In this document: positions 1 through 9,035 of the stretch, piece after piece
How positions within the stretch are numbered: the first letter of the stretch is position 1
How the letters are laid out: each line of letters begins with the position of its first letter
Assembly: GCF_002886185.1 (NCBI RefSeq)
Contig: NZ_KZ614146.1
Coordinates: forward strand, 1,968,930 to 2,032,929
Source of the DNA: Salipaludibacillus neizhouensis
GTDB taxonomy: Bacteria; Bacillota; Bacilli; Bacillales; Salisediminibacteriaceae
DNA: 64,000 bases
Direction: 5' to 3'
Program-made: the position numbers and the translations under genes
The notes under the pieces: model-generated
What the model was told of the DNA's origin: nothing
Seen by the model: only the letters and a program-made list of their open reading frames with translations
The model's database searches: none

Positions 1-601
1 TCGGATGAGCGACAATAGCAACTCCACCAGCTTGATGAATAAGCTTTATCGCCTCGCTTGGTTCCATCTCTTTTTCTTTTACAACGTAACAAGGTTTTCC
101 GTAGCCTAAATATTTTTCAAAAACCTCTTGAACAGTTTGAGCATATCCTTTTTCGATAATTGCTTTTGCTAAATGGGGGCGGGAATAGGTTTCCCCTGTC
201 ACCTGCTTTTTTATATCTTCAATAGTGATAGAAATGCCATGATCTTGACATTTTTCCATCATCCTATCCATTCGTTCTCTTCTCATTTTACGATGAAAGG
301 ACAAAGTCTCCTGTAAGACTGTGGAATGAATATCAAATCCATATCCTAAAATATCCACGCTTTGTCCATTAATCCTCGTAGAAAGTTCAATGCCGTCTAT
401 GAACCTTGCACCTAATGATTCGGCAGTCTCTCTTGCAATTTCTAATCCAACCGTTGTATCATGGTCGGTCAGCGCCAGAAGCTCCAACTTTGCTTCTACG
501 CACTTTTTCATAAGAACTTCAGGGGAATAACCTCCATCTGAAGCAGTTGAATGCATATGAATATCTGCTTTATTTATATGAGCGCTATTTAAATAGGTCA
601 T
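1..601 (-). CDS. PHP-domain phosphoesterase (partial, N-terminal part)
   Basis: Only the N-terminal 200 residues lie in the window; the gene runs off the left edge. The protein opens with the metal-binding PHP signature: DIHMHSTASDGG near residue 14, LTDHDT near residue 44, and a later IVAHP. This is the layout of TrpH/YciV-type PHP phosphoesterases, metal-dependent enzymes of the histidinol-phosphatase superfamily, some of which are 5'-3' exonucleases or 5'-nucleotide phosphatases. The start codon is one base past the nadE stop, so the two are very likely co-transcribed. The family call is firm; the substrate cannot be told from this fragment. Confidence 0.8.
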   Translation of the reverse strand, partial: MTYLNSAHINKADIHMHSTASDGGYSPEVLMKKCVEAKLELLALTDHDTTVGLEIARETAESLGARFIDGIELSTRINGQSVDILGYGFDIHSTVLQETLSFHRKMRRERMDRMMEKCQDHGISITIEDIKKQVTGETYSRPHLAKAIIEKGYAQTVQEVFEKYLGYGKPCYVVKEKEMEPSEAIKLIHQAGGVAIVAHP

Positions 602-602
602 T

Positions 603-1433
603 TTATGATTGCCACCAGTGATCAAAAACGGTGACGGGCAGTTCTCTTTTATGCTCAGTCAATTTATATCTCCGCTCTAAATTTTGGGTTGATTTCTCAG
701 AAATATTCTTGCCTTCGAGATAATTATCAATTTCATCATACGTGATTCCTAAAGCTTGTTCGTCTGATAATAGTGGCTGGTCATCTTCAAGATCGGCTGT
801 AGGATCTTTTTCAGTTAACCTTGCCGGTGCTCCTAATTCGGTCAAAAGCATTTTACCTTGTCGCTTATTTAGTCCAAACAATGGGGCAATATCGCAAGCG
901 CCGTCTCCAAATTTCGTGAAAAATCCAGTTACTGCCTCGGCTGCATGATCTGTCCCAACTACGAGACATTTATAATGAGCGGCAATGTCATATTGTACTT
1001 TCATTCGTTCTCTTGCTTTTGTATTCCCCTTAACAAAATCCGTCATTTTGTCACTCGTTGCTTCGAGAAACTGTTGAAACGAAGCATCCACTGCTGGTTT
1101 AATATTTACCGTAATCTTGTTATAAGGTTGAATAAATTCCATTGCAGTTTGAGCATCATCTTCATCGGCTTGAACACCATGTGGCAGTCGAAGCGCATAA
1201 AAGGTGTATTCATCGGTTCCCTCTTCTTTATTAAGCTCTTCCATTGCCAATTGGATCAATTTACCTGCTAAAGATGAGTCTTGACCACCAGAAATTCCTA
1301 ATACATAGCCTTTCATACCCGATTTTTTTAAGTAAGCTTTTAAAAAATTGATTCTTGAAGTTAGTTCCTCACTTACATTAATCTCAGATTTAACTTTCAA
1401 TGATGCGATAATGTCTTGTTGTATTTCTAACAT
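603..1433 (-). CDS. nadE: NH3-dependent NAD+ synthetase
   Basis: This enzyme amidates nicotinic acid adenine dinucleotide to NAD+ with ATP and ammonia, the last step of NAD synthesis in the cytoplasm. The PP-loop GISGGQDSS is at residues 46-54, and the conserved GTDHAAEAVTGFFTKFGDG block follows near residue 160. The length (276 aa) is that of the ammonia-dependent class, with no glutaminase domain. An AAAGGGGAA ribosome binding site precedes the ATG. A PHP phosphoesterase gene follows directly. Confidence 0.95.
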   Translation of the reverse strand: MLEIQQDIIASLKVKSEINVSEELTSRINFLKAYLKKSGMKGYVLGISGGQDSSLAGKLIQLAMEELNKEEGTDEYTFYALRLPHGVQADEDDAQTAMEFIQPYNKITVNIKPAVDASFQQFLEATSDKMTDFVKGNTKARERMKVQYDIAAHYKCLVVGTDHAAEAVTGFFTKFGDGACDIAPLFGLNKRQGKMLLTELGAPARLTEKDPTADLEDDQPLLSDEQALGITYDEIDNYLEGKNISEKSTQNLERRYKLTEHKRELPVTVFDHWWQS

Positions 1434-1460
1434 TGTATCGTTCCCCTTTCTATAGTTATT

Positions 1461-1511
1461 AAGAAAAACGCAAAGCGTCTTTTATTAAATGCAACGTTAG
1501 CTTCCGCCGCC
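1461..1511. repeat. Dispersed intergenic repeat, short copy
   Basis: This stretch begins aagaaaaacgcaaagcgtc and ends in agcttccgccgcc. It matches the left part of longer copies at 16449-16640 and 35362-35523. Shorter versions of the hairpin head are at 5153-5172 and 7631-7655. The ACGC-AAA-GCGT hairpin followed by T residues may act as a weak terminator. Confidence 0.6.
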
Positions 1512-1516
1512 ATCTT

Positions 1517-1837
1517 TTAAGAAAAATGTGATCCTGTTAGTTTTTCTAATTGATTCAGTTTCCCATTTTTTCCTTCTAGTTCTAAAATACTTTTTTCTGT
1601 TTCTCCAATAAGATCAAAATGGGGGTAATCCTCTCGATTATGAATCCAGGCTTCCTTTAGACCATATTGTTTCCCCCATGCAACTAGTTTGTCCCAATCA
1701 GAACAAGCAGCCTTCGTAACTGTTTTGTGCTCAGGAAATCGTGAATCATACCAAAAATGAGTTAGAAAAGAAATTTCTCCCTCAGAAGCCTTCGCTTTCC
1801 ACTGAGCCAATTCTGTTTTCTTAATTCCAAACGCCAT
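1517..1837 (-). CDS. yneQ: YneQ-like conserved hypothetical protein
   Basis: A small soluble protein of 106 residues starting MAFGIKKTELAQWK. I place the start at this ATG because GGGGAACAAAG precedes it; an upstream alternative would add 13 unlikely residues. The sequence and its position beside tlp and yneP agree with B. subtilis YneQ, whose function is unknown. Conserved features are a W-rich centre (FWYDSRFP, AWGKQYGLKEAWIHNR) and a PHFDL segment. There are no membrane segments. The family call rests on memory of YneQ plus synteny. Confidence 0.7.
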   Translation of the reverse strand: MAFGIKKTELAQWKAKASEGEISFLTHFWYDSRFPEHKTVTKAACSDWDKLVAWGKQYGLKEAWIHNREDYPHFDLIGETEKSILELEGKNGKLNQLEKLTGSHFS

Positions 1838-2020
1838 CTTTGTTCCCCTTTCCCAATTCAATCTTACTACTACCATAAAGATGGAGACAAGAGATTGCTT
1901 CTAGTTTGAGAAGTAATATTACACACTTTCCCTCTTTTATCATTTTAACACACCGTTTTTTTATTCGAAAACTCCTGTTTAGGGTTTTATCGTTCCAGAT
2001 CCCTTTTTATCTTTGAACTA

Positions 2021-2065
2021 AAAAGGTGTGTTAAAAGACCATTACAGGACTTCAACACACCTTTT
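2021..2065 (-). terminator. Rho-independent terminator after tlp
   Basis: AAAAGGTGTGTT at 2021-2032 pairs with AACACACCTTTT at 2054-2065. On the minus strand the stem is followed by a T run, so it ends transcription coming from tlp. Confidence 0.75.
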
Positions 2066-2090
2066 CTAAAACTATTCTACGCTTTTTCTA

Positions 2091-2318
2091 TTATACCTCG
2101 CCACGGTTCCTTGCTTCTTTCTCATCACCAATTTCAGCTCTGAATCCCTCTATACTTTCTTCTCTTCGGTGATTTTTTTCGCGAATAGCTTGTTTTTCTT
2201 CATTAGGCATATCGTCATTATTAGCAGTTACTTCCGCTGCCCGATAATTTTCTTCGGTGTTTTCGACCATTTGCTCAAGTCTTTCCACGTTATTCTCACG
2301 GTTATCTTTCTTTGGCAT
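2091..2318 (-). CDS. tlp: Small acid-soluble spore protein Tlp
   Basis: A 75-aa, highly charged, Cys-free protein. It has the Tlp pattern NVERLEQMVENTEENYRAAE near the N-terminus, then REKNHRREESIEGFRAEI near the C-terminus. Tlp is a minor small acid-soluble protein made in the forespore; its name (thioredoxin-like) is historical and it has no redox motif. A GGAGG lies seven bases before the ATG and a terminator follows. Synteny with yneP and yneQ supports the call. Confidence 0.9.
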   Translation of the reverse strand: MPKKDNRENNVERLEQMVENTEENYRAAEVTANNDDMPNEEKQAIREKNHRREESIEGFRAEIGDEKEARNRGEV

Positions 2319-2372
2319 GACAACTCCTCCTTTTATATTCTTTCAAGGATAGTGTTGTCTCTTAGCCGAAAA

Positions 2373-2798
2373 TCATACTTCTGTTTTTTTATTGTTTTCA
2401 TAGGCCTCATGCCAATCTGGAAACCGTTTTTTTACGTTGATCGGTTTAAAAGTGTCAGCGTCTACACACACATGCTCACTTGTTCCAGTAAGACACAATA
2501 TCCCTTTCTGGTTAAAGATCTTGTATCCATAAGAAAATCGTACGCCAGTATAAGCTTCAATCCAAGTCTCAATCGTTACATTTTCACCATACTTTGCTGG
2601 TGCATGGTACTTCATTTCAAGACTTGTAACAGGAGAAAGAACCCCCATTTTTTCCATCATGGCATAGTTAAAACCTAAATCTTCAATTAGTTTTGTCCTG
2701 CCAATTTCACACCAAACTAAATAGTTAGCATGATAAACAACACCCATTTGATCTGTTTCTGCATACCTGACAGCTACTTCTGTATTGGCGATAAACAT
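2373..2798 (-). CDS. yneP: Acyl-CoA thioesterase, hotdog fold (YneP)
   Basis: A 141-aa hotdog-fold thioesterase of the 4-hydroxybenzoyl-CoA thioesterase/YbgC family. The N-terminal motif VRYAETDQMGVVYHANYL contains the catalytic Asp and conserved Tyr-His. The start is set at MFIANTEV because AGGAGG lies inside the end of the upstream AAA gene, seven bases before this ATG. The stop of that gene is at 2800, so the two are tightly, perhaps translationally, coupled. The substrate is unknown. Confidence 0.85.
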   Translation of the reverse strand: MFIANTEVAVRYAETDQMGVVYHANYLVWCEIGRTKLIEDLGFNYAMMEKMGVLSPVTSLEMKYHAPAKYGENVTIETWIEAYTGVRFSYGYKIFNQKGILCLTGTSEHVCVDADTFKPINVKKRFPDWHEAYENNKKTEV

Positions 2799-2799
2799 A

Positions 2800-5139
2800 T
2801 TACTGATCCTCCTGATTCGATATGATAGAAAAATCATTTTTCTTAAGCATCGTCAAACTATTTTGATTATCTTGTTCATTCACTACTCGATAAGCTTGTC
2901 TTTGAATCGCATGCTCAACGTAATCTTTCATCGACCGAGCATTTCCAGCAGGGGGATCAGCAAGATTAGCTTGGTAAATAAAATCCTCAACACCTTCTTC
3001 TAGTTCGTACCCATACTCATCTACATAAAACTGAACTATCTTGAGTAGTTCTTCCGCTGAGTAATTAGGAAAAACAATCGTCTTTTTAAAACGTGAGGAA
3101 AGTCCAGGGTTACTTTGCAACAATCTCTCCATCTGATCGGAATACCCCGCAAAAATAACAACAAGATTCTCCTCATGCTTCGTCATTTCTTCTACTAACG
3201 TATCGATTGCTTCAGCACCAAAGTCTTGTGCTCCTTTACTAAGTAATGAATACGCTTCGTCAATAAAGAGAACTCCCCCTAAAGCTTCCCGAATCTTCTT
3301 TTTTGTTTTTATCGCGGTTTGTCCAACAAACCCTGCTACAAGATCGCTTCGGCCAACCTGGACTACGTGTCCTCTTTTTAATAATTCTAATTCATAAAGT
3401 ATTTGACTGTAAATACTTGCCAGCGTCGTTTTACCTGTACCTGGTGGACCAGTGAAAATAGCGTGAAGTTGTATAGGAATCAAAGGTAATCCAATTTCTG
3501 CACGTTCTTTTTGCACTTTCACAAAAGAAGATAATTGCGTGACTTGTTCTTTTACATTTTGAAGACCTATCAAACGCTCTAACTTTTCTTCTCCTGATAT
3601 ATCGTGTTTTTTCTCTTTTTGTACTAGTAACGCAAAGGCTTCCTTATCAAGAATTGTAAAACTCTCTTTCGAATAGTTTTTTTCCTTCGCAATTTCTGCC
3701 CCTTGTTTAAAAATTGCACTTAGAATAATATCCTTTACCGTTCTAGCATTTCCGAAGCTCTCATCTACTTGCTCCTTTTTAAGACGATTCTCCAGTTCTG
3801 TCAAAGCATCCTCCGTTAAGGAGTAATCATTTTCTAGCGCCACTTGTTCACCAATTTCCAATAATTCATTCATCGAAAAATCAGGTAGATGAATATGGTT
3901 CGTTTCCGGGAACCTGCTGCGAAGTCCCGGGTTGCTCCATAGAAACGTCCTCATCTCTTCTGGATACCCAGCTAAAATAACCGCAAACTTGCCCGCATAA
4001 CTACCACTTGTCATCGCTGACACGATCGTATCGATAGCCGTTTGTCCATAGTCGTTGCCGCTTGCGCCATCCCTTTTTAAACTATAAGCCTCATCAATAA
4101 ATAAAATCCCACCTCGGGCTGATTCGATCACTTCCAGCGTTTTCTCTTCTGTCTGACCTACATAGCCGCCTACTAAAGAAGAACGGTCGACTTCCACCAC
4201 TTCTTCACGCGGAAGAGCCCCCAGTTGGTAATAGATCTTGGCTAAGAGACGTGCAATAGATGTTTTGCCTGTACCTGGATTACCGGTTAAAATCATATTT
4301 AAGCTCTGTCCATTTTCAAAATGATACCCTTCTTGTTCTCTAATCCTTTGATATTCAAGGAAATAATAGTAAGAATGTACCTTCTCTTTCACTTCTTCCA
4401 TACCTATCATCGCATTTAACTCATCTAATGGAGTACTATCAGAGTTCTCTTGCGATTCACGCCAACTTTCCCATAACCCGACATTGTACAGTAGTGTCGC
4501 TAAGTCTTCATCCATGATTCTCTTTTTTTCTTTAGAGGAATAAATTCCACTGACACTTTCTCTATATTCCTTAGCAGATAGCAACAAACGATCGATATCA
4601 TTTCCGATCTCATCAACTAGAATTATTCCATCTTCCAGTAGCTTTGCCTGTTCTTTATCCACACGATTGGTCAATGATTGCTGGAGCACTTCCTTTTTAG
4701 CAGTCAGTTCTTGTTGCCATGCTTTTCCTTGTTGAAGCATCAAGAGAAAAGTATCAACAGCTTTTTTCTTTCCTTGACTATGATCAGTCTCTCTTATTTT
4801 AGGAAAGTCTTCTTTAAACCAAGGCTCATTCATAGCAGTCAAACCAAGATAAATAACAATTTCAGCTATATAATCTGAATCAGGTGATTGTTGGACAGCA
4901 TCGCTTATCCAATGATCCACACGAGTGTCCCACTCTTTTTTTCTTTCATAGCGGGCCACAGCAATCATTGCTCTCCATTCACTCATTGCCTCCGTCGTAT
5001 AGGAAGCATCCTCATTATCCTCGATTTTTTTGAATAATCGAACTAGTTCACTTTCTTTTAGCTGATTAAAAGGTCTATTTTTCAGCTCAGTCATTTTTTG
5101 AATACTATCTTGACTAGCCTCTTTTTTCTGTTTCTCCAT
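2800..5139 (-). CDS. Double AAA+ ATPase of the SpoVK/CbxX-CfqX type
   Basis: A 779-aa protein with an N-terminal helical region (about 240 residues, no recognised domain) and two CbxX/CfqX-type AAA+ modules. Module 1 has Walker A GNPGTGKT at 286-293 and Walker B ILFIDEAYSL. Module 2 has Walker A GPPGTGKT near 565 and Walker B VLFIDEAYSL. Both carry SxFPxTN/SRFKKT-like sensor segments and C-terminal helical lids. B. subtilis SpoVK has a single module of about 320 aa, so this is a long relative rather than SpoVK itself. The family includes Rubisco activase CbbX and sporulation proteins; the client here is unknown. Confidence 0.8.
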   Translation of the reverse strand: MEKQKKEASQDSIQKMTELKNRPFNQLKESELVRLFKKIEDNEDASYTTEAMSEWRAMIAVARYERKKEWDTRVDHWISDAVQQSPDSDYIAEIVIYLGLTAMNEPWFKEDFPKIRETDHSQGKKKAVDTFLLMLQQGKAWQQELTAKKEVLQQSLTNRVDKEQAKLLEDGIILVDEIGNDIDRLLLSAKEYRESVSGIYSSKEKKRIMDEDLATLLYNVGLWESWRESQENSDSTPLDELNAMIGMEEVKEKVHSYYYFLEYQRIREQEGYHFENGQSLNMILTGNPGTGKTSIARLLAKIYYQLGALPREEVVEVDRSSLVGGYVGQTEEKTLEVIESARGGILFIDEAYSLKRDGASGNDYGQTAIDTIVSAMTSGSYAGKFAVILAGYPEEMRTFLWSNPGLRSRFPETNHIHLPDFSMNELLEIGEQVALENDYSLTEDALTELENRLKKEQVDESFGNARTVKDIILSAIFKQGAEIAKEKNYSKESFTILDKEAFALLVQKEKKHDISGEEKLERLIGLQNVKEQVTQLSSFVKVQKERAEIGLPLIPIQLHAIFTGPPGTGKTTLASIYSQILYELELLKRGHVVQVGRSDLVAGFVGQTAIKTKKKIREALGGVLFIDEAYSLLSKGAQDFGAEAIDTLVEEMTKHEENLVVIFAGYSDQMERLLQSNPGLSSRFKKTIVFPNYSAEELLKIVQFYVDEYGYELEEGVEDFIYQANLADPPAGNARSMKDYVEHAIQRQAYRVVNEQDNQNSLTMLKKNDFSIISNQEDQ

Positions 5140-5186
5140 TTACAACACCCCTTAAGAAAAACGCGTAGCTTGTTCTGTTTGATAAA

Positions 5187-6118
5187 TCACGCCTTCACTG
5201 CTTTTGATTCTTTTACTTTTGCACTTTTTCTTGTACCAATGGTTACTCCGGTTAAAACTAATAATGCACCAACCATATGGATAGGAAGGAATACCTCACC
5301 TAGGAAAACCACTGCAAGAATAATCGCTGATAATGGCATTAAATTTATGAAAATCGATGCTTTCGCAGCACCGATCATTTTGATTCCTTGGTAATACATA
5401 ATAAAACTAACTACAGACACTATGATACTCATATGTATGATTGAAGTCCACGTTAAAAACTCGCTTCACCTAGTGTTGAAAAAGACGAGTCAAACACCGC
5501 CAAAGGCAGCAACATGAGTGTACCTAATACAACAGCATAGGTTGTACTTGTGATGGAACTGAATCTTTGTAGCGCTACTTTTCCTAGAACACTGTAAAGT
5601 GCCCAACAAATCACTGCCAGTAACAGAATAAGATCTATTGGTGCGAATCCTTGAGCAATAATTTTCCCGACATTTCCTTCAGTGATAATGATAAACGCAC
5701 CTGAAATCGCGATCATCAAACCTGCAATATGTCTTCCCTTGATTTTTTCTTTTAAGAAGAGACCGGATAAAATAGTAATTAAAACCGGATTAGCAGCAAT
5801 AAACAAAGAGCTTTTCACAACAGGAGCATCTCTAGTAGCAATAAAAAAAGCAATGTTATATAAAGCAATTCCAGTAAGACCTAACAGCGCCATAAGGAAC
5901 CATTCAGAACCTTTTGGTCTCCTACCGCCTTTATCAAGAAATATCATAATTGGAATGAGAATAACAGCAGCAAAAAAGAATCGAAAAAATGCAACTACAA
6001 TTGGACTTAAATCTTGCGTTGCGAAGCTACCCGCTATAAAGGCACTCCCCCAGCTACTTGTTGCTAAAGCTAGCATGATGTATATGAGCCATGGTTTCTC
6101 TCTTAATAAATTACTCAC
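5187..6118 (-). pseudogene. DMT-family (EamA) transporter, frameshifted
   Basis: Two adjacent minus-strand frames together form one EamA/drug-metabolite transporter of about 300 aa and ten membrane segments. Residues 1-221 end at GEASF-stop. The rest (WTSIIHMSIIVSVVSF onward) continues in the next frame. Adding one base to the five-A run at 5455-5459 joins them as ASFLTWTSIIH. Either the gene is a recent single-base-deletion pseudogene, or a base was missed in sequencing. Substrate unknown; the family exports metabolites. Confidence 0.8.
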
Positions 6119-6179
6119 AGAATGAACTCCTTTAGGAAATGTATATTTTCAGTTTTGAACATTTATAAAGCCTTTGTTT

Positions 6180-6208
6180 TTCATACAGGGCAAGGTTTCG
6201 TGTATACT
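6180..6208 (+). promoter_or_regulatory. Candidate sigma-A promoter of the TVP38 gene
   Basis: TTCATA at 6180-6185 and TATACT at 6203-6208 are separated by 17 bases, about 35 bases before the ATG. The -10 is good and the -35 poor. Confidence 0.4.
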
Positions 6209-6243
6209 TAATCTACCTTAATTAATCTAAAGGAGTCATACAT

Positions 6244-6894
6244 ATGTATCGGAAAATTTCAGTCATTACCGGAACTTTTTTTCTAATTATCGTGCTCTTT
6301 CTATATCACGAATCTTTCCTTTATTGGATCCAAAATACGGAGCAAGACCATCTATTTCTTACTACTGTCATCGCGACATTTATGTCGTTCTTTCCAGTCA
6401 TTCCTTACCCCGTTGTAGGAGGTGTCATTGGTGCTGCTTACGGACCGACAATTGGCGCCTTAATCATTTGGGCAGGCTCTACTTTAGCTTCTTTCTTATT
6501 TTTCTCACTCATCAGGTACGGTGGCTTTCAAGCATTCGGCACAAAAGTACTGTTAAAATACGCTGCTACAAAGAAATTAACCCTTCTTTTTGAACAGAAT
6601 GCTTTTATGTCCGTTACGATTATGCGAATGATTCCAGTAATCCCTTCTATTATAATTAACGCTTATGCAGCTTTAAGCAGAGTCCCCTTCGTTCTGTATG
6701 CCATCGCTTCAGCTCTCGGGAAAATTCCATCAATGATGCTTTTTGCTATCGCAGGACATACAATAGTCACGAACCCTATAGATCTCTTTTATATGATAGC
6801 TGGTTATGGTGCCTTTCTCGCAATTATTTATCTATTCTATAAAACTTGGCTCGGAAAAGTTGAGAAATCAAAGACTGATCCTAACAGAGCTTAA
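6244..6894 (+). CDS. TVP38/TMEM64 (VTT-domain) membrane protein
   Basis: A 216-aa integral membrane protein with an N-terminal membrane segment, then the SNARE-associated/VTT domain. The signature is visible as PVIPYPVVGGVIGAAYGP followed by a Gly-rich re-entrant helix, and later RMIPVIPSIIINAYAALSRV. Related DedA/TVP38 proteins act in envelope homeostasis and lipid scrambling. The RBS is AAAGGAG before the ATG. The gene is monocistronic, between a minus-strand transporter pseudogene and a convergent VanZ gene. Confidence 0.85.
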   Translation: MYRKISVITGTFFLIIVLFLYHESFLYWIQNTEQDHLFLTTVIATFMSFFPVIPYPVVGGVIGAAYGPTIGALIIWAGSTLASFLFFSLIRYGGFQAFGTKVLLKYAATKKLTLLFEQNAFMSVTIMRMIPVIPSIIINAYAALSRVPFVLYAIASALGKIPSMMLFAIAGHTIVTNPIDLFYMIAGYGAFLAIIYLFYKTWLGKVEKSKTDPNRA

Positions 6895-6899
6895 ATCGG

Positions 6900-7397
6900 T
6901 CATCTTATATTATTTTTAAAGTTTAGTTTAATAATGACACCTACTCTGTAACAAGTGGCTCCTATAATTCCACCTAATGTGTTTAAAATGACGTCATCAA
7001 TATTAGCAACTCTGAACGTAAATAAAAATTGACTTACCTCTATAAAAATGGAAAGAAGCATAGCTAGAAAAATAGTAAGAAAAAAACTTGTTGCTTGTTT
7101 TGACTTTTTTATTCGGTGAATCACGAAAGGAAAAAGAAAACCAAAGGGAATAAATAACAACACATTCCCAACTAGTATTCGAAAAGGGGCTCCCCAATTA
7201 TCACTAAACACTGCAATACGATAAATACTGAGGAAAGGATCGAGATTATAGTTTCTTCCCCCAGGACCAGCAGGACCAAAGGAAGACCCGTAGTTCCAAG
7301 CAAAAAACGTAACATAAAACAATATTCCCATATATGATAGAAATGTAATAAGAATTAAAAAAGTAGGTGGACGGTTTTTATTTTTAACCGGAGCCAT
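6900..7397 (-). CDS. VanZ-like family membrane protein
   Basis: A 165-aa protein with four predicted membrane segments and the VanZ layout: an N-terminal membrane helix ending in F-A-W-N-Y, the NxxLFIPFGFLFP motif near residue 80, an FIEVSQ motif in the third helix, and IDDVILNTLGGIIG near the C-terminus. VanZ gives low-level teicoplanin resistance in enterococci; most relatives are uncharacterised. It converges with the TVP38 gene with almost no space between them. Confidence 0.85.
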   Translation of the reverse strand: MAPVKNKNRPPTFLILITFLSYMGILFYVTFFAWNYGSSFGPAGPGGRNYNLDPFLSIYRIAVFSDNWGAPFRILVGNVLLFIPFGFLFPFVIHRIKKSKQATSFFLTIFLAMLLSIFIEVSQFLFTFRVANIDDVILNTLGGIIGATCYRVGVIIKLNFKNNIR

Positions 7398-7699
7398 CGT
7401 ATGCCTCCTTTTACTGAAATTTAGTATGTGTGTATAATATCTATGATTGACTCTAAATTATAATTTCTCTTTTCTACGTAAATCCTATTTTCACGACATT
7501 GTTTCATTATCATATGAACGTTGTATGTTTGACAAGGGAAAACCTCTAAAAAAAACAAAGAGCCATCTTTAATTTTACATAGCGAAGAAAAAGAGAGACG
7601 TGTAGTAAATACTAATATGTAAAATATCATAAGAAAAACGCTTAGCGTATTATTTAAAATAAAAGCAGGTGCTTTCTTAACCATAATTTTCAAAAGCTC

Positions 7700-7860
7700 G
7701 AAGTAGTGAAGGCGGTTGCTCCTGCGGGATTAGCAACGATTGAAGACCCAGTAGGGCGATTTTTCTCCGAGGAGGCCGAAGCATTGCCCGCGGAAAGCGT
7801 CCGCCTAGAGCGAATTCCGACCTCTTTGTACGACGAAAAAACAATCATTTAATAAGTATT
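7700..7860. repeat. Intergenic repeat of the GAGGAGGC-GAAGC-ATTGCCCGCGG type
   Basis: About 150 bases without a gene. They contain gaaggcggttgctcctgcgg, then ccgaggaggccgaagcattg followed by cccgcggaaagcg. Part of this string recurs at 61940-61982 (ccgaggaggctaaggcattg followed by cccgcggcaagcg), and an inverted fragment is near 9229. I recognise it as a repeat seen between genes in several Bacillaceae genomes. No protein frame is credible across it. Confidence 0.55.
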
Positions 7861-7885
7861 TTGTGAATTATCTAACAAAAAAAAA

Positions 7886-7911
7886 GAAAGAAGCGAAATA
7901 TCGCTTCTTTC
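7886..7911 (-). terminator. Terminator after the SspN-like gene
   Basis: GAAAGAAGCGA at 7886-7896 pairs with TCGCTTCTTTC at 7901-7911 around a four-base loop. On the minus strand nine T follow the stem. Confidence 0.85.
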
Positions 7912-7949
7912 CTTATTTTATCTTTGAAATTGTCCTGTTTTAAACAACT

Positions 7950-8090
7950 TTACTTTCCTTTGTCAGGAACATAATCAGGGTTTTTAGAACCTTTTGTATT
8001 CATTTGTTTGCCTTTATTCGCGTCACTTTTTACAGATTGAGTCCCAGGAAATTCGGGTCTAAATTGTGCGCTAGTGTGTTTTTGCCCCAT
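7950..8090 (-). CDS. SspN-like small acid-soluble spore protein
   Basis: A 46-aa basic protein reading MGQKHTSAQFRPEFPGTQSV and containing ANKGKQMNTKGSKNPDYVP. The FxPxxxGTQ and NKGKQM elements match the SspN family of minor spore proteins. A GGGGGTGAG lies before the ATG and a strong terminator follows. In B. subtilis sspN lies beside tlp; here it is a few kilobases away on the same strand. Too short for certainty. Confidence 0.65.
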   Translation of the reverse strand: MGQKHTSAQFRPEFPGTQSVKSDANKGKQMNTKGSKNPDYVPDKGK

Positions 8091-8113
8091 TTTACTCACC
8101 CCCAAACTTAACG

Positions 8114-8248
8114 TTATATCCCTAGTTTATCAATATGACGCTGTTCAATTCGTCTTTCAATTTTTTCTATTTCCTGTTTATCTCTAAGCAACGTGTCTAA
8201 ATTTTCGTTAAACAAATCCTTGAACTTTAGTTTTTTTCTTCTGCTCAT
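8114..8248 (-). CDS. FbpB-type Fur-regulated small basic protein
   Basis: A 44-aa protein starting MSRRKKLKFKDLFNENLDTL, followed by EIEKIERRIEQRHIDKL. The pattern of a basic head, an F-x-x-L-x-x-x-N segment and an IExRIExRH tail matches the FbpB family. FbpB is thought to act with the small RNA FsrA in iron-sparing in Bacillus. GGAGG precedes the ATG by seven bases. I did not find a convincing Fur box by eye. Confidence 0.6.
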   Translation of the reverse strand: MSRRKKLKFKDLFNENLDTLLRDKQEIEKIERRIEQRHIDKLGI

Positions 8249-8333
8249 TTAAGTGCCTCCTTCAGGAAAAGCCTGCCTTTATCATTATCTGCCAAACTCT
8301 ACCAGAGATATACGCATAAATGTACCGGTACCT

Positions 8334-9035
8334 TTATTTTTCACTTAAATAAATATTTTTTTGCTCATCTACCGTCATAAGAAAGACATCCTTCACAGAT
8401 CCATAACCTCGGAGACTTAGTTGTTCATCCACCCATGAACGTGAAACTTTTTTCTTAATATTTCCATCCACATATCTTCCATCTAATACAATCACAGATG
8501 GATACCCTTTATCAACAGGTTCATTCCCGCTATCCCAAGGTGTTAAGGCCTCATGTTTCGTTTTCTTAATCACACTAATTTGACCATTCGATTCTAACAC
8601 AGCATAGTCTATTTCCGTTAAATCAATGGCACTGCTCAGTCTTAAATCCATCATTAATTGATCCACAGTCACTTTAGCTTTGGACATATTTTTATGAAGA
8701 ATTTTACTTTTTTCCATGAGGACAATAGGTTCATCTTCAATGATTCTGCGGAATCTAGGTAGTTTCAAAGCAATATAGGACAAAAATAAATGGATCCCCA
8801 CAATAAATGCGGCTGCACTCATTGGACCTGGTAAAGGAGCTTCACCATCCGCTAACGGTTCTCCAAGCACATCCCCTATAATTACCCCAAATAAAAAATC
8901 AATCGGATTCATCGTTGTCATGGAACGTTGCCCTAATACTTTAACTAGCAGAAACATATAGATGTATATTATCCCTGCTCTAATGATAAACCCTGATATA
9001 GGTAATCCTTCATCACCTAGCCAAAAATCAGGCAT
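8334..9035 (-). CDS. DUF421 membrane protein (YetF family)
   Basis: A 233-aa protein with three N-terminal membrane segments followed by a soluble DUF421 domain. Family hallmarks are RAGIIYIYMFLLVKVLGQRSM at the first and second helices, PIDFLFGVIIGDVLGEPL, and the soluble motif MDLRLSSAIDLTEIDYAVLESNGQIS. B. subtilis paralogues include YetF, YdfR and YkjA; some are found in the spore inner membrane. It is monocistronic. Confidence 0.9.
   Translation of the reverse strand: MPDFWLGDEGLPISGFIIRAGIIYIYMFLLVKVLGQRSMTTMNPIDFLFGVIIGDVLGEPLADGEAPLPGPMSAAAFIVGIHLFLSYIALKLPRFRRIIEDEPIVLMEKSKILHKNMSKAKVTVDQLMMDLRLSSAIDLTEIDYAVLESNGQISVIKKTKHEALTPWDSGNEPVDKGYPSVIVLDGRYVDGNIKKKVSRSWVDEQLSLRGYGSVKDVFLMTVDEQKNIYLSEK

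Noticed and set aside
7421-7693. A 90-codon minus-strand frame with a hydrophobic N-terminus
   Set aside because: It runs through a copy of the aagaaaaacgc repeat head, has no ribosome binding site and its composition is AT-driven; treated as non-coding.
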